Positions 1-11,600 of a DNA stretch of 64,000 bases are shown here, piece after piece. Below the pieces are notes generated by a model that had not been told where the DNA came from, ran no database searches, and saw only the letters and a program-made list of their open reading frames with translations. Position 1 is the stretch's first letter, and each line of letters starts with the position of its first letter. The DNA is from Polaribacter sp. L3A8 (GTDB lineage: Bacteria > Bacteroidota > Bacteroidia > Flavobacteriales > Flavobacteriaceae), in contig NZ_CP047026.1 in the NCBI RefSeq assembly GCF_009796785.1, positions 2,328,501-2,392,500 on the forward strand, in the 5' to 3' direction. A program made the translations under genes and the position numbers.

Positions 1-3000
1 TTAATCCTAACAATCCTGCTACTGGTAATCTTGACTATAGAGATATTAAAGATACTGACAAAGACGGTATTCCAGATAGCGTAGATCTAGATGATGATAA
101 TGATGGTATTCCTGATACTGCAGAAAATGGAGTAAATTTTGCAGATGGCGATGAAGATGGAGACGGCATACCAAACTACAAAGACACAACCGATAACGGA
201 AACGGTGGAGATGGTAGTACAACGGACTATACAGATTCTAATAACGATGGTATTCCAGATGTTTATGATACAGATGGCGATGGTATTCCTAATCATTTAG
301 ATTTAGATACAGACAACGATGGCATTCCAGATATTGTAGAAGCTGGTGGTGTAGATACCAATGGAGATGGTGTAATAGATTACCCAACTCCTGGAGACCC
401 TACAACAATGGTAGATCTTGATGGTGACGGTTTAGCAGACACTTATGACGATACAGACACCGCAGGAAGTTCTACTGGTTGGTCTGCAGGAACTCCTATT
501 TCTAATCCAGATTCAGATGGTGATGGCATTCCAAATGCACAAGATTTAGATGCAGATAATGATGGTATTCCAGATGTGGTAGAAGCAGGCGGAACAGATG
601 CTAATGGAGATGGTAGAGCTGATAATTTTGTAGATATAGACAATGATGGTTTTAATGATCTTGTAGATGGTGATATAAACGGAACTACAGATCCAACAAA
701 AGCACTAATTATTACAGGTACAGATGGTAATAGCGATGGTATTCCAGACAATTACCCGAATGGAGATACAGACGGAGATGGTCTTTTAGATAGTACAGAC
801 TTAGATGCAGACAACGATGGTATTCCAGATCTTGTGGAAGCAGGTGGTATTGACACCAATGGTGACGGACGTGTAGACACAAACACAGATGCAGACAAAG
901 ATGGTTTGGCAGATATTTATGATGAAAACGCAACAGACGGTCCAGGTCCTGACGGTACAAATGGTATAGCCTTGGTAGAAACTGATGCCGCTGGTAATAT
1001 GCTAGATGGCGCTGGTAATTCTATTGATAGTGATTCCGATGGAATTGCAGATCATTTAGACTTAGATGCAGACAACGATGGTATTCCAGATCTTGTGGAA
1101 GCAGGTGGTATTGACACCAATGGTGACGGACGTGTAGACACAAATACGGATGCAGACAAAGATGGTTTGGCAGATATTTATGATGAAAACGCAACAGACG
1201 GTCCAGGTCCTGATGGTACAAATGGTACAGCCTTGGTAGAAACTGATGCTGCTGGTAATATGCTAGATGGCGCTGGTAATTCTATTGATAGTGATTCCGA
1301 TGGAATTGCGGATCATTTAGATTTAGATGCAGACAACGATGGTATTCCAGACTTAATAGAAGCAGGTGGTGTAGATACTAATGGAGATGGTTTAGTAGAC
1401 ACAAATACAGATGCAGACAAAGATGGTTTGGCAGATATTTATGATCAAAACGCAACAGACGGTCCAGGTCCTGACGGTACAAATGGTACGGCACTGATAG
1501 AAACAGATAGTGCTGGTAATATGATTGGTGGTAATGGTAATACTGTTGATACCGATGGTGATGGAATTCCGAATCATTTAGACCTAGATTCTGACAACGA
1601 TGGTATTGTAGATCTTATTGAAGCAGGCGGAACAGATACTAACAAAGATGGTAAAGTAGACACTACAACAGATACGGACAATGATGGTTTTGATGACGCT
1701 GTAGATGGCTCTATAGGTACGCCTTTAATTACAACTACTGCTGATACAAACAATGATGGAATAGCAGATACATACACAAATGGAGATGCTGATTCAGATA
1801 ATTTCCCTAACTTTTTAGACATTGATGCAGATAACGATGGAATCCCTGATAATATTGAAGGACAAACTACTAGTGGTTACATAACTCCAAGTGGCATTGG
1901 TACTGCTATGGCAGACACAAATAATAATGGTGTAGATGATAATTATGAAACAAGTGGAATTGGTTTTGTCCCAGAAAACACAGACGGTACAGATTTAGCA
2001 GATTATTTAGATACAGACTCAGACAATGATGGTATTCTTGATATTGCTGAAAACGGACATACAGCAAATGTTGCTTCAGGAAATGATGCGGATAAAGATG
2101 GATTAGACGATGCTTTTGATGATAATGATGATTCTGCAACTAATGGTGCTACCGTAAACGATGGTGCTAATGGTAATAACGCAATAACTACTTTAACTAC
2201 TTTAGAGAATTCTTTTGGTGATGAAGATAATGACTTTAATCCTGGTACAGGCGATCTTGATTATAGAGATATACCTTCCGCAGCAAACGCAATGATTACC
2301 CAAGTATATCAATTTGGTGCTGATACTGATGCGGTTAAGGAAAGATGGATTGAAATTACCAATATAGGTGTAACAGATATCCCTGCAAATACCATTAAAG
2401 TACAATTGTACAAAGATAAATCAGGAGATCAAACAGGTATTGCTCCAGATGTTTCTTATACAGTTGGTACCATACTAGAAGCTGGTAATTCTGTTTTATT
2501 TAAACAATCTACTAATTCAATAATTCTGACTGGTGAAATAGCTTCTGATGCAACCTCTATAGAAAATGATGCATTAACTGATATTAATGGAGCTGATGAT
2601 ATTATTACGCTTTCAACAGCAGAAGGAATTTATTCATGGGCAAATAGATATGACATCGTTTCTAGTGTAACTAACAATACTTCAGTTGTAAGAATTGATG
2701 AAACGTTAACACCTAACAAAAATTATGACGCTATTGAATGGATTGTATTTATTGATGATGCAATAGCTCCTTATCAATCTGGATATGGAGGAGATGATAC
2801 AGATACTAAAAGACACCCTCAAGATCCATTAATCTCTGAAATAAAAAATTCTGATAAACAAGCTAATACACTATTAGGTCTGCATAGAATTAGAAAAACG
2901 ATTAGAGAAAGCGGTGATTGGAGTAATGGTTTTCCAGACAGATCACGTTACGTTGTAATTGACGAATATTACAATCATACTGGTAGCAGAATAAGTGCTA

Positions 3001-5057
3001 GAAAACTAGATGTAAACTCTGCTAAAGAACTAAGGGTAACAGACAATCTATTAGTAGTTACAAATGGTATTCTATTAGATGGAGACATTCGACTATCGGG
3101 TCCTACTGCTCAATTAGTGCAAACACACATGAGTACTAGTACTATTACAAGTACTGTTCCTGGAACTATAGGTACATTATTTGTAGACCAAGAATCTAAG
3201 GTACCTAGCTTATATCGTTACAACTATATGAGTTCTCCTGTTACAAGTATTGGAACAGACAACTATTCCCTTATTAAAGTTCTTAAAGATGGTACAACAC
3301 CCAATACCCCTAAAGACATTACTTTTGTTACAGGGTATGATGGTTCTTTTGATGCTACCAACACAGCAGCTATTTCATTAGCAGATTACTGGGTCTATAC
3401 CTATGCTCCGGGTGTTAACGGAAGATCTAATTGGGTACATAAATACAGACGTGGCACCATAAAAAGAGGTGATGGATTTATCTTTAAAGGACCTGGTAAA
3501 ATACAAAACTATACTTTTTCGGGAACCCCTAATGACGGTAAATTTACATCAGAAAATGAAATTGATACCGGAGAATCTTATTTAATTGGTAACCCTTTCC
3601 CTTCTGCTATGAATGCTAGAAAATTTATAGACGATAATTTCGACGCTACTACCGGAACGTTATATTTCTGGCAACATGTTGGAGAAAATGATGCACAAGG
3701 AACTGTTGGACATAACTTTGCTGGATATATTGGTGGTTATGCTTCGCAAAATAAAATTACCTCTACAAACGCATATACTGCACATCTTACAGGAGCTGTA
3801 CAATATACACTTCAGGCTGAAGATGCAGAATATACAGGAGAAGTAACTCCACTTGAACCTAATGCTGGAATCTCATTAAACCAAACTGATTATCTGAAAT
3901 TTTCTAATATTTCTAATGGTGTAGATATCTTAAAAATAACGTATGCAGCTCTGGTTGATAAAAATCTAAAAATTAGAGTCAACAATGAAGATAGAGGTGA
4001 AATTACTTTTACGGGTACAAGCAATAATTATATAGAACAAACAATTACTTTTTGTGTACAAGCAGGTAGTGACATTACATTAACTTCTACAGACGATGGA
4101 AATACTATTAAAATTGACCAAATAGTATTTGAAGATCAAGATGGTTACATTGCTTGTTCTGGTGTTGGTAATGAAAACAATAAATACGATAACCCACTAC
4201 CTTACATTGCAGTTGGTCAAGGATTCTTTGTAATAGGAGGTAATACTAAAGATAAAATTGTATTTAACAACAGCCAAAGAGCATATGTTACTGAAGAATC
4301 TGGAGAATCTGTCCTTTTTAAAAGTGAAAAGAAAACGCTAAAGAAATCGCCTACAGAAGAATTACCTATTTTAAAACTTGGTATGAACTACGCAAATGCT
4401 GTAGGAAATAATTTTCATCGCCAGATTGCCATATCTTTTGACAAAGCAAATTCTTTTGCCTATGAAAAAGGATTTGATTCTCAAATGTATGATATCAATC
4501 CGACGGACTTCTATTGGAAGTTTCCTAACGACACCAACGGTTATGTAATTGCTGGGGTGCAAGAAATATCTGATGCTTTAGAAGTACCCTTAGAAATTGT
4601 TGTAAGTAAAAATAGTGTTATTACAATTGTAATTGATGAAACCACAAACATCAACCAAGACATATACATAAAAGATAAACTTACAGGTAAAACACAACAA
4701 TTAAATAATGCAAGTGCTAGTTATCAATTAAAAACAGGTACCTACACAGACAGATTTGTTTTAGCCTTTGTTGCCAAAGATGCATCCCTTAATTTAGAAG
4801 ATGATATCTTAGCAAAACAAACAAGTATATTTGCTGATAATAAAAATCATAATATTGTGATTTCTAAAAATCAAGAAATACACATCAATAATGTAACGTT
4901 ATTTGATCTACTAGGAAAAGAAGTAACTATTTGGAACATCAATGAACAAAAAGAGACTTACCAATTAGAAATCAAAAAACAAATACCAACAGGTATTTAC
5001 ATTGTAAAAATGAAAACAGACAAAGGAACAATCAATAAGAAAATTGTTATTGAGTAA
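1..5057 (+). CDS. Giant T9SS-secreted protein with TSP3 calcium-binding repeats (5' partial)
   Basis: The frame is open from base 3, so the N-terminus lies outside the window; the ATG at 408 is internal. The first 2.2 kb encodes Asp-rich thrombospondin type 3 repeats of the form DxDNDGIPD, a known Ca2+-binding fold. Next come a lamin-tail-like beta segment (about 2290-2760), a region with YxYMSSPV and GNPFPSAMNARKF motifs, a segment resembling a CBM6/35 carbohydrate-binding module (about 3800-4140, starting LQAEDAE), and a C-terminal Por/T9SS type A sorting domain (about 4830-5057, with LFDLLGKEV and PTGIYIVKM). It should be exported by Sec plus T9SS and held at or released from the surface. 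The downstream gene is a paralogue with the same C-terminal order. An adhesin or structural surface role is inference. Confidence 0.9.
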   Translation, partial: NPNNPATGNLDYRDIKDTDKDGIPDSVDLDDDNDGIPDTAENGVNFADGDEDGDGIPNYKDTTDNGNGGDGSTTDYTDSNNDGIPDVYDTDGDGIPNHLDLDTDNDGIPDIVEAGGVDTNGDGVIDYPTPGDPTTMVDLDGDGLADTYDDTDTAGSSTGWSAGTPISNPDSDGDGIPNAQDLDADNDGIPDVVEAGGTDANGDGRADNFVDIDNDGFNDLVDGDINGTTDPTKALIITGTDGNSDGIPDNYPNGDTDGDGLLDSTDLDADNDGIPDLVEAGGIDTNGDGRVDTNTDADKDGLADIYDENATDGPGPDGTNGIALVETDAAGNMLDGAGNSIDSDSDGIADHLDLDADNDGIPDLVEAGGIDTNGDGRVDTNTDADKDGLADIYDENATDGPGPDGTNGTALVETDAAGNMLDGAGNSIDSDSDGIADHLDLDADNDGIPDLIEAGGVDTNGDGLVDTNTDADKDGLADIYDQNATDGPGPDGTNGTALIETDSAGNMIGGNGNTVDTDGDGIPNHLDLDSDNDGIVDLIEAGGTDTNKDGKVDTTTDTDNDGFDDAVDGSIGTPLITTTADTNNDGIADTYTNGDADSDNFPNFLDIDADNDGIPDNIEGQTTSGYITPSGIGTAMADTNNNGVDDNYETSGIGFVPENTDGTDLADYLDTDSDNDGILDIAENGHTANVASGNDADKDGLDDAFDDNDDSATNGATVNDGANGNNAITTLTTLENSFGDEDNDFNPGTGDLDYRDIPSAANAMITQVYQFGADTDAVKERWIEITNIGVTDIPANTIKVQLYKDKSGDQTGIAPDVSYTVGTILEAGNSVLFKQSTNSIILTGEIASDATSIENDALTDINGADDIITLSTAEGIYSWANRYDIVSSVTNNTSVVRIDETLTPNKNYDAIEWIVFIDDAIAPYQSGYGGDDTDTKRHPQDPLISEIKNSDKQANTLLGLHRIRKTIRESGDWSNGFPDRSRYVVIDEYYNHTGSRISARKLDVNSAKELRVTDNLLVVTNGILLDGDIRLSGPTAQLVQTHMSTSTITSTVPGTIGTLFVDQESKVPSLYRYNYMSSPVTSIGTDNYSLIKVLKDGTTPNTPKDITFVTGYDGSFDATNTAAISLADYWVYTYAPGVNGRSNWVHKYRRGTIKRGDGFIFKGPGKIQNYTFSGTPNDGKFTSENEIDTGESYLIGNPFPSAMNARKFIDDNFDATTGTLYFWQHVGENDAQGTVGHNFAGYIGGYASQNKITSTNAYTAHLTGAVQYTLQAEDAEYTGEVTPLEPNAGISLNQTDYLKFSNISNGVDILKITYAALVDKNLKIRVNNEDRGEITFTGTSNNYIEQTITFCVQAGSDITLTSTDDGNTIKIDQIVFEDQDGYIACSGVGNENNKYDNPLPYIAVGQGFFVIGGNTKDKIVFNNSQRAYVTEESGESVLFKSEKKTLKKSPTEELPILKLGMNYANAVGNNFHRQIAISFDKANSFAYEKGFDSQMYDINPTDFYWKFPNDTNGYVIAGVQEISDALEVPLEIVVSKNSVITIVIDETTNINQDIYIKDKLTGKTQQLNNASASYQLKTGTYTDRFVLAFVAKDASLNLEDDILAKQTSIFADNKNHNIVISKNQEIHINNVTLFDLLGKEVTIWNINEQKETYQLEIKKQIPTGIYIVKMKTDKGTINKKIVIE
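801..1583 (+). repeat. Three tandem 261-bp (87-aa) TSP3 units
   Basis: Units 801-1061, 1062-1322 and 1323-1583 repeat in frame with an exact 261-bp period. The first two are almost identical, including the stretch encoding NATDGPGPDGTNG; the third has diverged. This is a coding repeat inside the giant surface protein. Confidence 0.9.
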
Positions 5058-5109
5058 AACAGTCTTTATATTTTGACTGACTAAAAATAGATTAACAATT
5101 ATTAAATTT

Positions 5110-5141
5110 AAACCAGTGAATTAATTTTCACTGGTTTTTTT
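5110..5141 (+). terminator. Intrinsic terminator after the first giant protein
   Basis: Perfect 11-bp arms, AAACCAGTGAA (5110-5120) and TTCACTGGTTT (5127-5137), with a 6-nt loop and a T run to 5141. It lies 52 bases after the stop codon. Confidence 0.9.
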
Positions 5142-5606
5142 ATTTATTGAAAATTAAAAATAAGATATACGATGTCCTTTTTATCAACTTTACTTTTTTG
5201 TCTTTTGATGAGAAGTTGATAAATAAAAACTACATAATTAATTTCAATAAAAAAATATTGACTTCGTTTATACTCAAAAAATCATTACAATTTAAATATC
5301 ATTATTTCTACTCATTTTCACTATTCTTGTATCTTAACTGGCAATCAGTTTTAATAATTGTAAAATAGTAAAAAACATACCTTTTATTAAATATTCACTT
5401 GTTATTACCTCTCCTACAAAGTCTAAATAATAGAGCTTCTAACCACCTACTACCCTACTCTTGTAAAGTAATTTGAAGTCAAAATATTTGGCTTCAAACG
5501 GACATATTGTTCCTTAAAATTAGCTCTAAAAACAAAAAAAGAACTTAAAAGTGACTTCTAGAATATAGAAGTGTCTTAATAAGAGTACTAAGTAAATAAT
5601 AAGAAG
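5142..5606. other. Non-coding spacer between the two giant paralogues
   Basis: About 465 bases of AT-rich DNA. A 73-codon open frame at 5147-5368 has no recognisable domain or promoter and I do not accept it as a gene. Small inverted repeats are present, such as ACTTCTA/TAGAAGT near 5550-5570. No RNA gene was recognised. Confidence 0.6.
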
Positions 5607-5614
5607 TACTTTTG
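5607..5614 (+). promoter_or_regulatory. -7 box (TACTTTTG) of the second giant protein
   Basis: The sequence matches the Bacteroidota -7 consensus TANNTTTG. No good -33 TTTG is visible. It ends in the TTG that could be read as a start codon at 5612, so translation must begin further on, at ATG 5633. Confidence 0.65.
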
Positions 5615-5632
5615 CACCTTAAAATTTTTTTT

Positions 5633-8600
5633 ATGTTTAAATATTTAAAAAAAACGAAAATATTTGGGGGAATATTTCGTTTTCATGTATTTAACCCTGC
5701 TAGTTATGCCTTGCTAAATTTAAAAACAGCATCGAAACTAAAACTAAACAAGGCTCATTACCTTATAATATCAACACTTTTTTTATTAGCATTTCAGAAT
5801 GTATCCGGACAAAATCATCCGATTTTTCCGAATACTCAAATATTAAAACAAGGCTTAGACAAACAACCGGGAGCCATTTATTTAATTAAGGATGTACAAA
5901 TTGGTGCTAACCGAAGCGACATCAATGTAGATGCTCTTTTAAAGATTGTATCATTTACAGGTACACCTGTTATTTCTAATATTGATCAAACTCAATTTGT
6001 AGAAGATAGATTTGAACCAATTATTACATACGATACTCCGGGTGAAGCTGTACATTGGCAAATAGAGTTTATTATAGCAGGATCTGCAGACTCTAATTTA
6101 AATGATGCAATAACCTTTCCTTTAGAATCTTATACTTTAGAAGTTATAGATTTAGATGCAGGAGAATGGGTAGAAGTATCACCTAATAGTTATGAACTAG
6201 CAGCTAGTACAATTATTACGGCAAGTACAGGAACAATAAACTCAACTCGTTTTAATAGTGAAACGAATACAACAGATGAAACGGTATCAATAACCAATAC
6301 AAGATCTGTTGTAAAACTAAATTTTGAGAATGTTGGTATTGTAGACTTTGCGTTAGGTAGAAATAATAACCAACCAGATATTCAAAGAAATATTTCTGTT
6401 GGTTTTTTAGGAGAAGTTGTTTTTAGCAACCCAACTGTTGTAGTAGTTAATAGTCCACCAGTAGTGGTAAATAGTTTAAACAATACCATTATTGCTAATA
6501 GTACATTCTCTAAGAATGTACTTACTGGCTCTAGCGATCCTGACGGTGATTTAGATCAAAATACAGTAACACTAATAGATCCTAACAACCCTAGCAACCA
6601 AGGAAGCAATGGAAACCCATTAGTAATACCTGGTGTAGGAGAATATAAAGTTAATAATGTTGGTATAGTAACCTTTACCCCAATAACAGATTATATAGGA
6701 GACGCTAGCGTTTTATTTAGAGTAAAAGACGCCTATGGCGCTAGTTCTAATAACGGTACCTTAGAACTTACTGTATTATTAGATAGCGATAAAGATGGTA
6801 TACCAGACATTACCGATTTAGATGATGACAACGATGGTATTTTAGATACCGATGAAGGCTATTCTAGAACTCCTGGTAAACCTGCGTGCGACGGTGAAAC
6901 TATTTTAAATTTTAATAATACTTATACCGAAGAATCAGGAGATGGAAATAGTGCTACTTTTTTACAAGGAGAAGTCTTTAGGTTTCCAAATGTAGCAGAT
7001 GGTATAGATGCTTTGGTTACTATTGTAGGTTTTAAAAACATAACTACTTTACCTAAGTTAGATGACAATATTGCAGGAAACAACAATGCTTTTCAACCAC
7101 AATCTTCATTTAGCATAGCAAACATTGGAGACCAAGCATGGACAGAATATAAGTTCGACTTTGTTATAACAAATACAACTACTCCTACTATTGTAAATAA
7201 ATTTTTCGTTAATTTTAACGACGTAGATGGTAATGGCAATTACGGAGAACAAAACTGGTCTCAAATACCTGTAGATTATGTTGTAAATAACCCAACAGAA
7301 TTAACAATAACCCAACCAACTTCTTGGGTTGTTGGTACAGCTGGTTATAATGAATATCCTTCTGTTACAAATAATTTTCCACAAGTAAACTATTCTACAG
7401 AACACGGTGCCTCTTCTTCTTATATTATTAGATTAGGAGCTGTAGCCAGAAAAAATGGAGTGATTGCAACGGGCAGACAACATCAAGTAGAATTTAAATG
7501 TATTAGTAATTTTATAAATCCAGATAGTATTACCATTTTAGATTCAGATGGTGATGGTATTCCAAACCATTTAGATTTAGACTCAGACAACGATGGTATT
7601 ACTGACGTTGTAGAATCTGGCGGGAAGGATAATAACAAAGACGGAATTGCTGACGGAAATGTAGGTAATACAACAACAACCTTAGGTATTCCTAGTTCTG
7701 CAAATACAGGAAATACACCTGCAAACACAGATGGAGATCGTTTTCCTGATTTTATAGATATTGATGCAGATAATGATGGTATTCCAGATAATATCGAAGC
7801 ACAAACAACAACCAACTACATTGCACCAAGTGGTATTGGATCTAACATGGATGACACCAATCATAACGGTATTGATGATGTTTACGAAAACAACAATACA
7901 GGTTTAACCCCTGTTGATACAGATAATGATGATACTCCAGATTATTTAGACTCAGATGCGGATAATGATGGTATTGCCGATATTATTGAAAACGGAGATG
8001 TAGATAATGAAATTGCAGACATTAATGCAGACAAAGACAACGATGGTTTAAATGATGTTTTTGATGATAATGATGATTCTGGTACAACAGGTGCTACTGT
8101 AAACGATGGTTCTAGTAGTCAACAAACAGTAACAAACTCAAGTGAAATAGATACTGCCTTTGGCGATGAGGACAATAACTTCCCAGGAACTGGAGATGTA
8201 GATTATAGAGATCTTAAAGATAATGATAAAGACGGTATTGCAGATTACTACGATTTAGATGATGATAATGATGGTATTCCTGATACTGTAGAAAATGGTG
8301 GTAACGATGCTGAAGGTGATGAAGATGGTGATGGTATCCCTAATTATTTAGACACTACAGACAATAATGGTACTGGAGACGGTAGCACAACAGACTACAC
8401 AGACAGTGATAATAATGGTATTCCTGATGTATATGATACAGATGGTGACGGCATTCCTAATCATTTCGATTTAGACTCAGACAATGATGGTATTCCAGAT
8501 ATCGTAGAAGCTGGTGGTGTAGATACAAATGGTGATGGTAAAGTAGATGCTATAAATACTGATGGAACCTTGGTAAATGATATAGATAACGATGGTTTAG

Positions 8601-11600
8601 ATGATCGTTATGATACTGATGTTACAGGCGGGACTAATGGTAATGCAATTGCAAATCCAGATACAGATGGTGATGGTATACCTAATGCTCAAGATTTAGA
8701 TGCTGATAATGATGGTATTCCAGATGTTATAGAAGCAGGTGGTACAGATGCAAACGGTGATGGTTTAGCAGATGGTTTTGTAGATACAGATAACGATGGT
8801 CTTAATGACCTTGTAGATGGTGATGTAGCAGGTACTTCTAACGACCAAGACAATGCTTTAATACTAACAGGTGCTGATACTAATAATGATGGCAAACCAG
8901 ATTCTTACGTAAATGGTGATACCGATAATGATGGCATTCCTAATTTTGTAGATTTAGATTCAGACAACGACGGTATTGCTGATATCGTAGAAGCTGGCGG
9001 AGTAGATACAAATGGTGATGGAGTTGTTGATTATCCTATTTCAGGAGACCCAACCTCTATGATCGATTTAGATAATGACGGATTAGATGACAACTACGAC
9101 ACTACAGATACATCTGGAAGTACTCCTAGTTTTACTGCTGGAACACCAATTGCAAACCCAGATACTGACGGAGATGGAATTAAAGATGCGCTAGATTTAG
9201 ATGCTGACAATGATGGTATTCCAGATTTAATAGAAGCTGGTGGTGTAGATACTGACGGTAATGGTAAAGTTGATAGTATTGATGCAAATGGCAAACTTCT
9301 AAACGATACTGATAACGATGGATTTGATGATGCAGTAGATGGTGATATTGGTCAACTTGGTACAGACAACAATAAAGACAATGCTTTAGTACTTACAGGA
9401 ACGGATACAAATAATGATGGTCAACCAAATTCTTACATTACTGGTGATACAGATGGAGATGGTATTCCTAATCATTTAGATTTAGATTCAGACAACGATG
9501 GTATTACAGATATTATTGAAGCAGGTGGTACAGACACCAATAAAGATGGTAAAGTAGATGCTATCGTTGCAAATGGTACATTAACAAATGACACAAATAA
9601 TGATGGGTTTGATGATAATGTTCAGAATGCACCTTTAGTTACTACAGGATCAGACACGGATAATGATGGTAACCCAAACTCTTACACAGATGGTGATGCA
9701 GATAGCGATGGTATACCTAACTTTATTGACATCGATGCAGATAATGATGGTATTCCAGATAATATAGAAGCACAAACTACAAGTGGTTATATTGCTCCTA
9801 CAGGAACTACAATTGCAGATACCAACAACAATGGTGTAGATGATGTTTACGAAGTAAGCGGAATTGGTTTTGTTCCTGAAAACACAGACAACACAGATTT
9901 ACCAGATTATTTAGATACAGATTCTGACAATGATGGTATTTTAGATATCGCAGAAAACGGACATACAGCAAATGTTGTATCAGGAACGGATACAGATAAA
10001 GATGGTTTAGACGATGCTTTTGATGATAATAACGATGCAACAATAGCAGGATCTACTGTAAACGATGGTCTAAACCCTAATAATAAAGTAACAGACCTTA
10101 ACTCTTTAGAAAATTCTTTTGGTGATGAAGACAACGACTTTAATCCTGGTACAGGTGATCTAGATTATAGAGATATTCAAGATAACGACAATGACGGTAT
10201 TGCAGATTACTACGATTTAGATGATGATAATGATGGTATTCCTGATACTATAGAAAATGGTGGTAACGATGCTGAAGGTGATGAAGATGGTGATGGTATC
10301 CCTAATTATTTAGACACTACAGACAATAATGGTACTGGAGACGGTAGCACAACAGACTACACAGACAGTGATAATAATGGTATTCCTGATGTATATGATA
10401 CAGATGGTGACGGCATTCCTAATCATTTCGATTTAGACTCAGACAATGATGGTATTCCAGATATCGTAGAAGCTGGTGGTGTAGATACAAATGGTGATGG
10501 TAAAGTAGATGCTATAAATACTGATGGAACCTTGGTAAATGATATAGATAACGATGGTTTAGATGATCGTTATGATACTGATGTTACAGGCGGGACTAAT
10601 GGTAATGCAATTGCAAATCCAGATACAGATGGTGATGGTATACCTAATGCTCAAGATTTAGATGCTGATAATGATGGTATTCCAGATGTTATAGAAGCAG
10701 GTGGTACAGATGCAAACGGTGATGGTTTAGCAGATGGTTTTGTAGATACAGACAACGATGGTCTTAATGACCTTGTAGATGGTCATGTAGCAGGTACTTC
10801 TAACGACCAAGACAATGCTTTAATACTAACAGGTGCTGATACTAATAATGATGGCAAACCAGATTCTTACGTAAATGGTGATACCGATAATGATGGCATT
10901 CCTAATTTTGTAGATTTAGATTCAGACAACGACGGTATTGCTGATATCGTAGAAGCTGGCGGAGTAGATACAAATGGTGATGGAGTTGTTGATTATCCTA
11001 TTTCAGGAGACCCAACCTCTATGATCGATTTAGATAATGACGGATTAGATGACAACTACGACACTACAGATACATCTGGAAGTACTCCTAGTTTTACTGC
11101 TGGAACACCAATTGCAAACCCAGATACTGACGGAGACGGAATTAAAGATGTACTAGATTTAGACTCAGACAACGATGGTATTCCAGATTTAATAGAAGCT
11201 GGTGGTACAGATACAAACGGTGATGGTTTAGCAGATGGTTTTGTAGATGCTGACAACGATGGTTTTAATGATCTTGTAGATGGTGATGTAACAGGTACTT
11301 CTAACAACCAAAACAATGCTTTAGTACTTACAGGAACGGATACAAATAATGATGGGCAACCAAATTCTTACACTACTGGTGATACAGATGGTGATGGTAT
11401 TCCTAATCATTTAGATTTAGATGCGGACAACGATGGTATTACAGATATTATAGAAGCAGGTGGTACAGACACCAATAAAGATGGTAAAGTAGATGCTATC
11501 GCTGCAAATGGTATATTAACAAATGACACCAATAATGATGGGTTTGATGATAATGTGCAAAATGCTCCTTTAGTTACTACAGGATCAGATACGGATAATG

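Noticed and set aside
801..1583. Regular direct repeats resembling a repeat array or CRISPR
   Set aside because: They are in-frame 261-bp coding units of TSP3 domains, without short repeat-spacer structure or cas genes.
5147..5368. 73-codon plus-strand frame between the giant genes
   Set aside because: Directly follows a terminator, has a composition typical of AT-rich non-coding DNA, and no recognisable domain or promoter.
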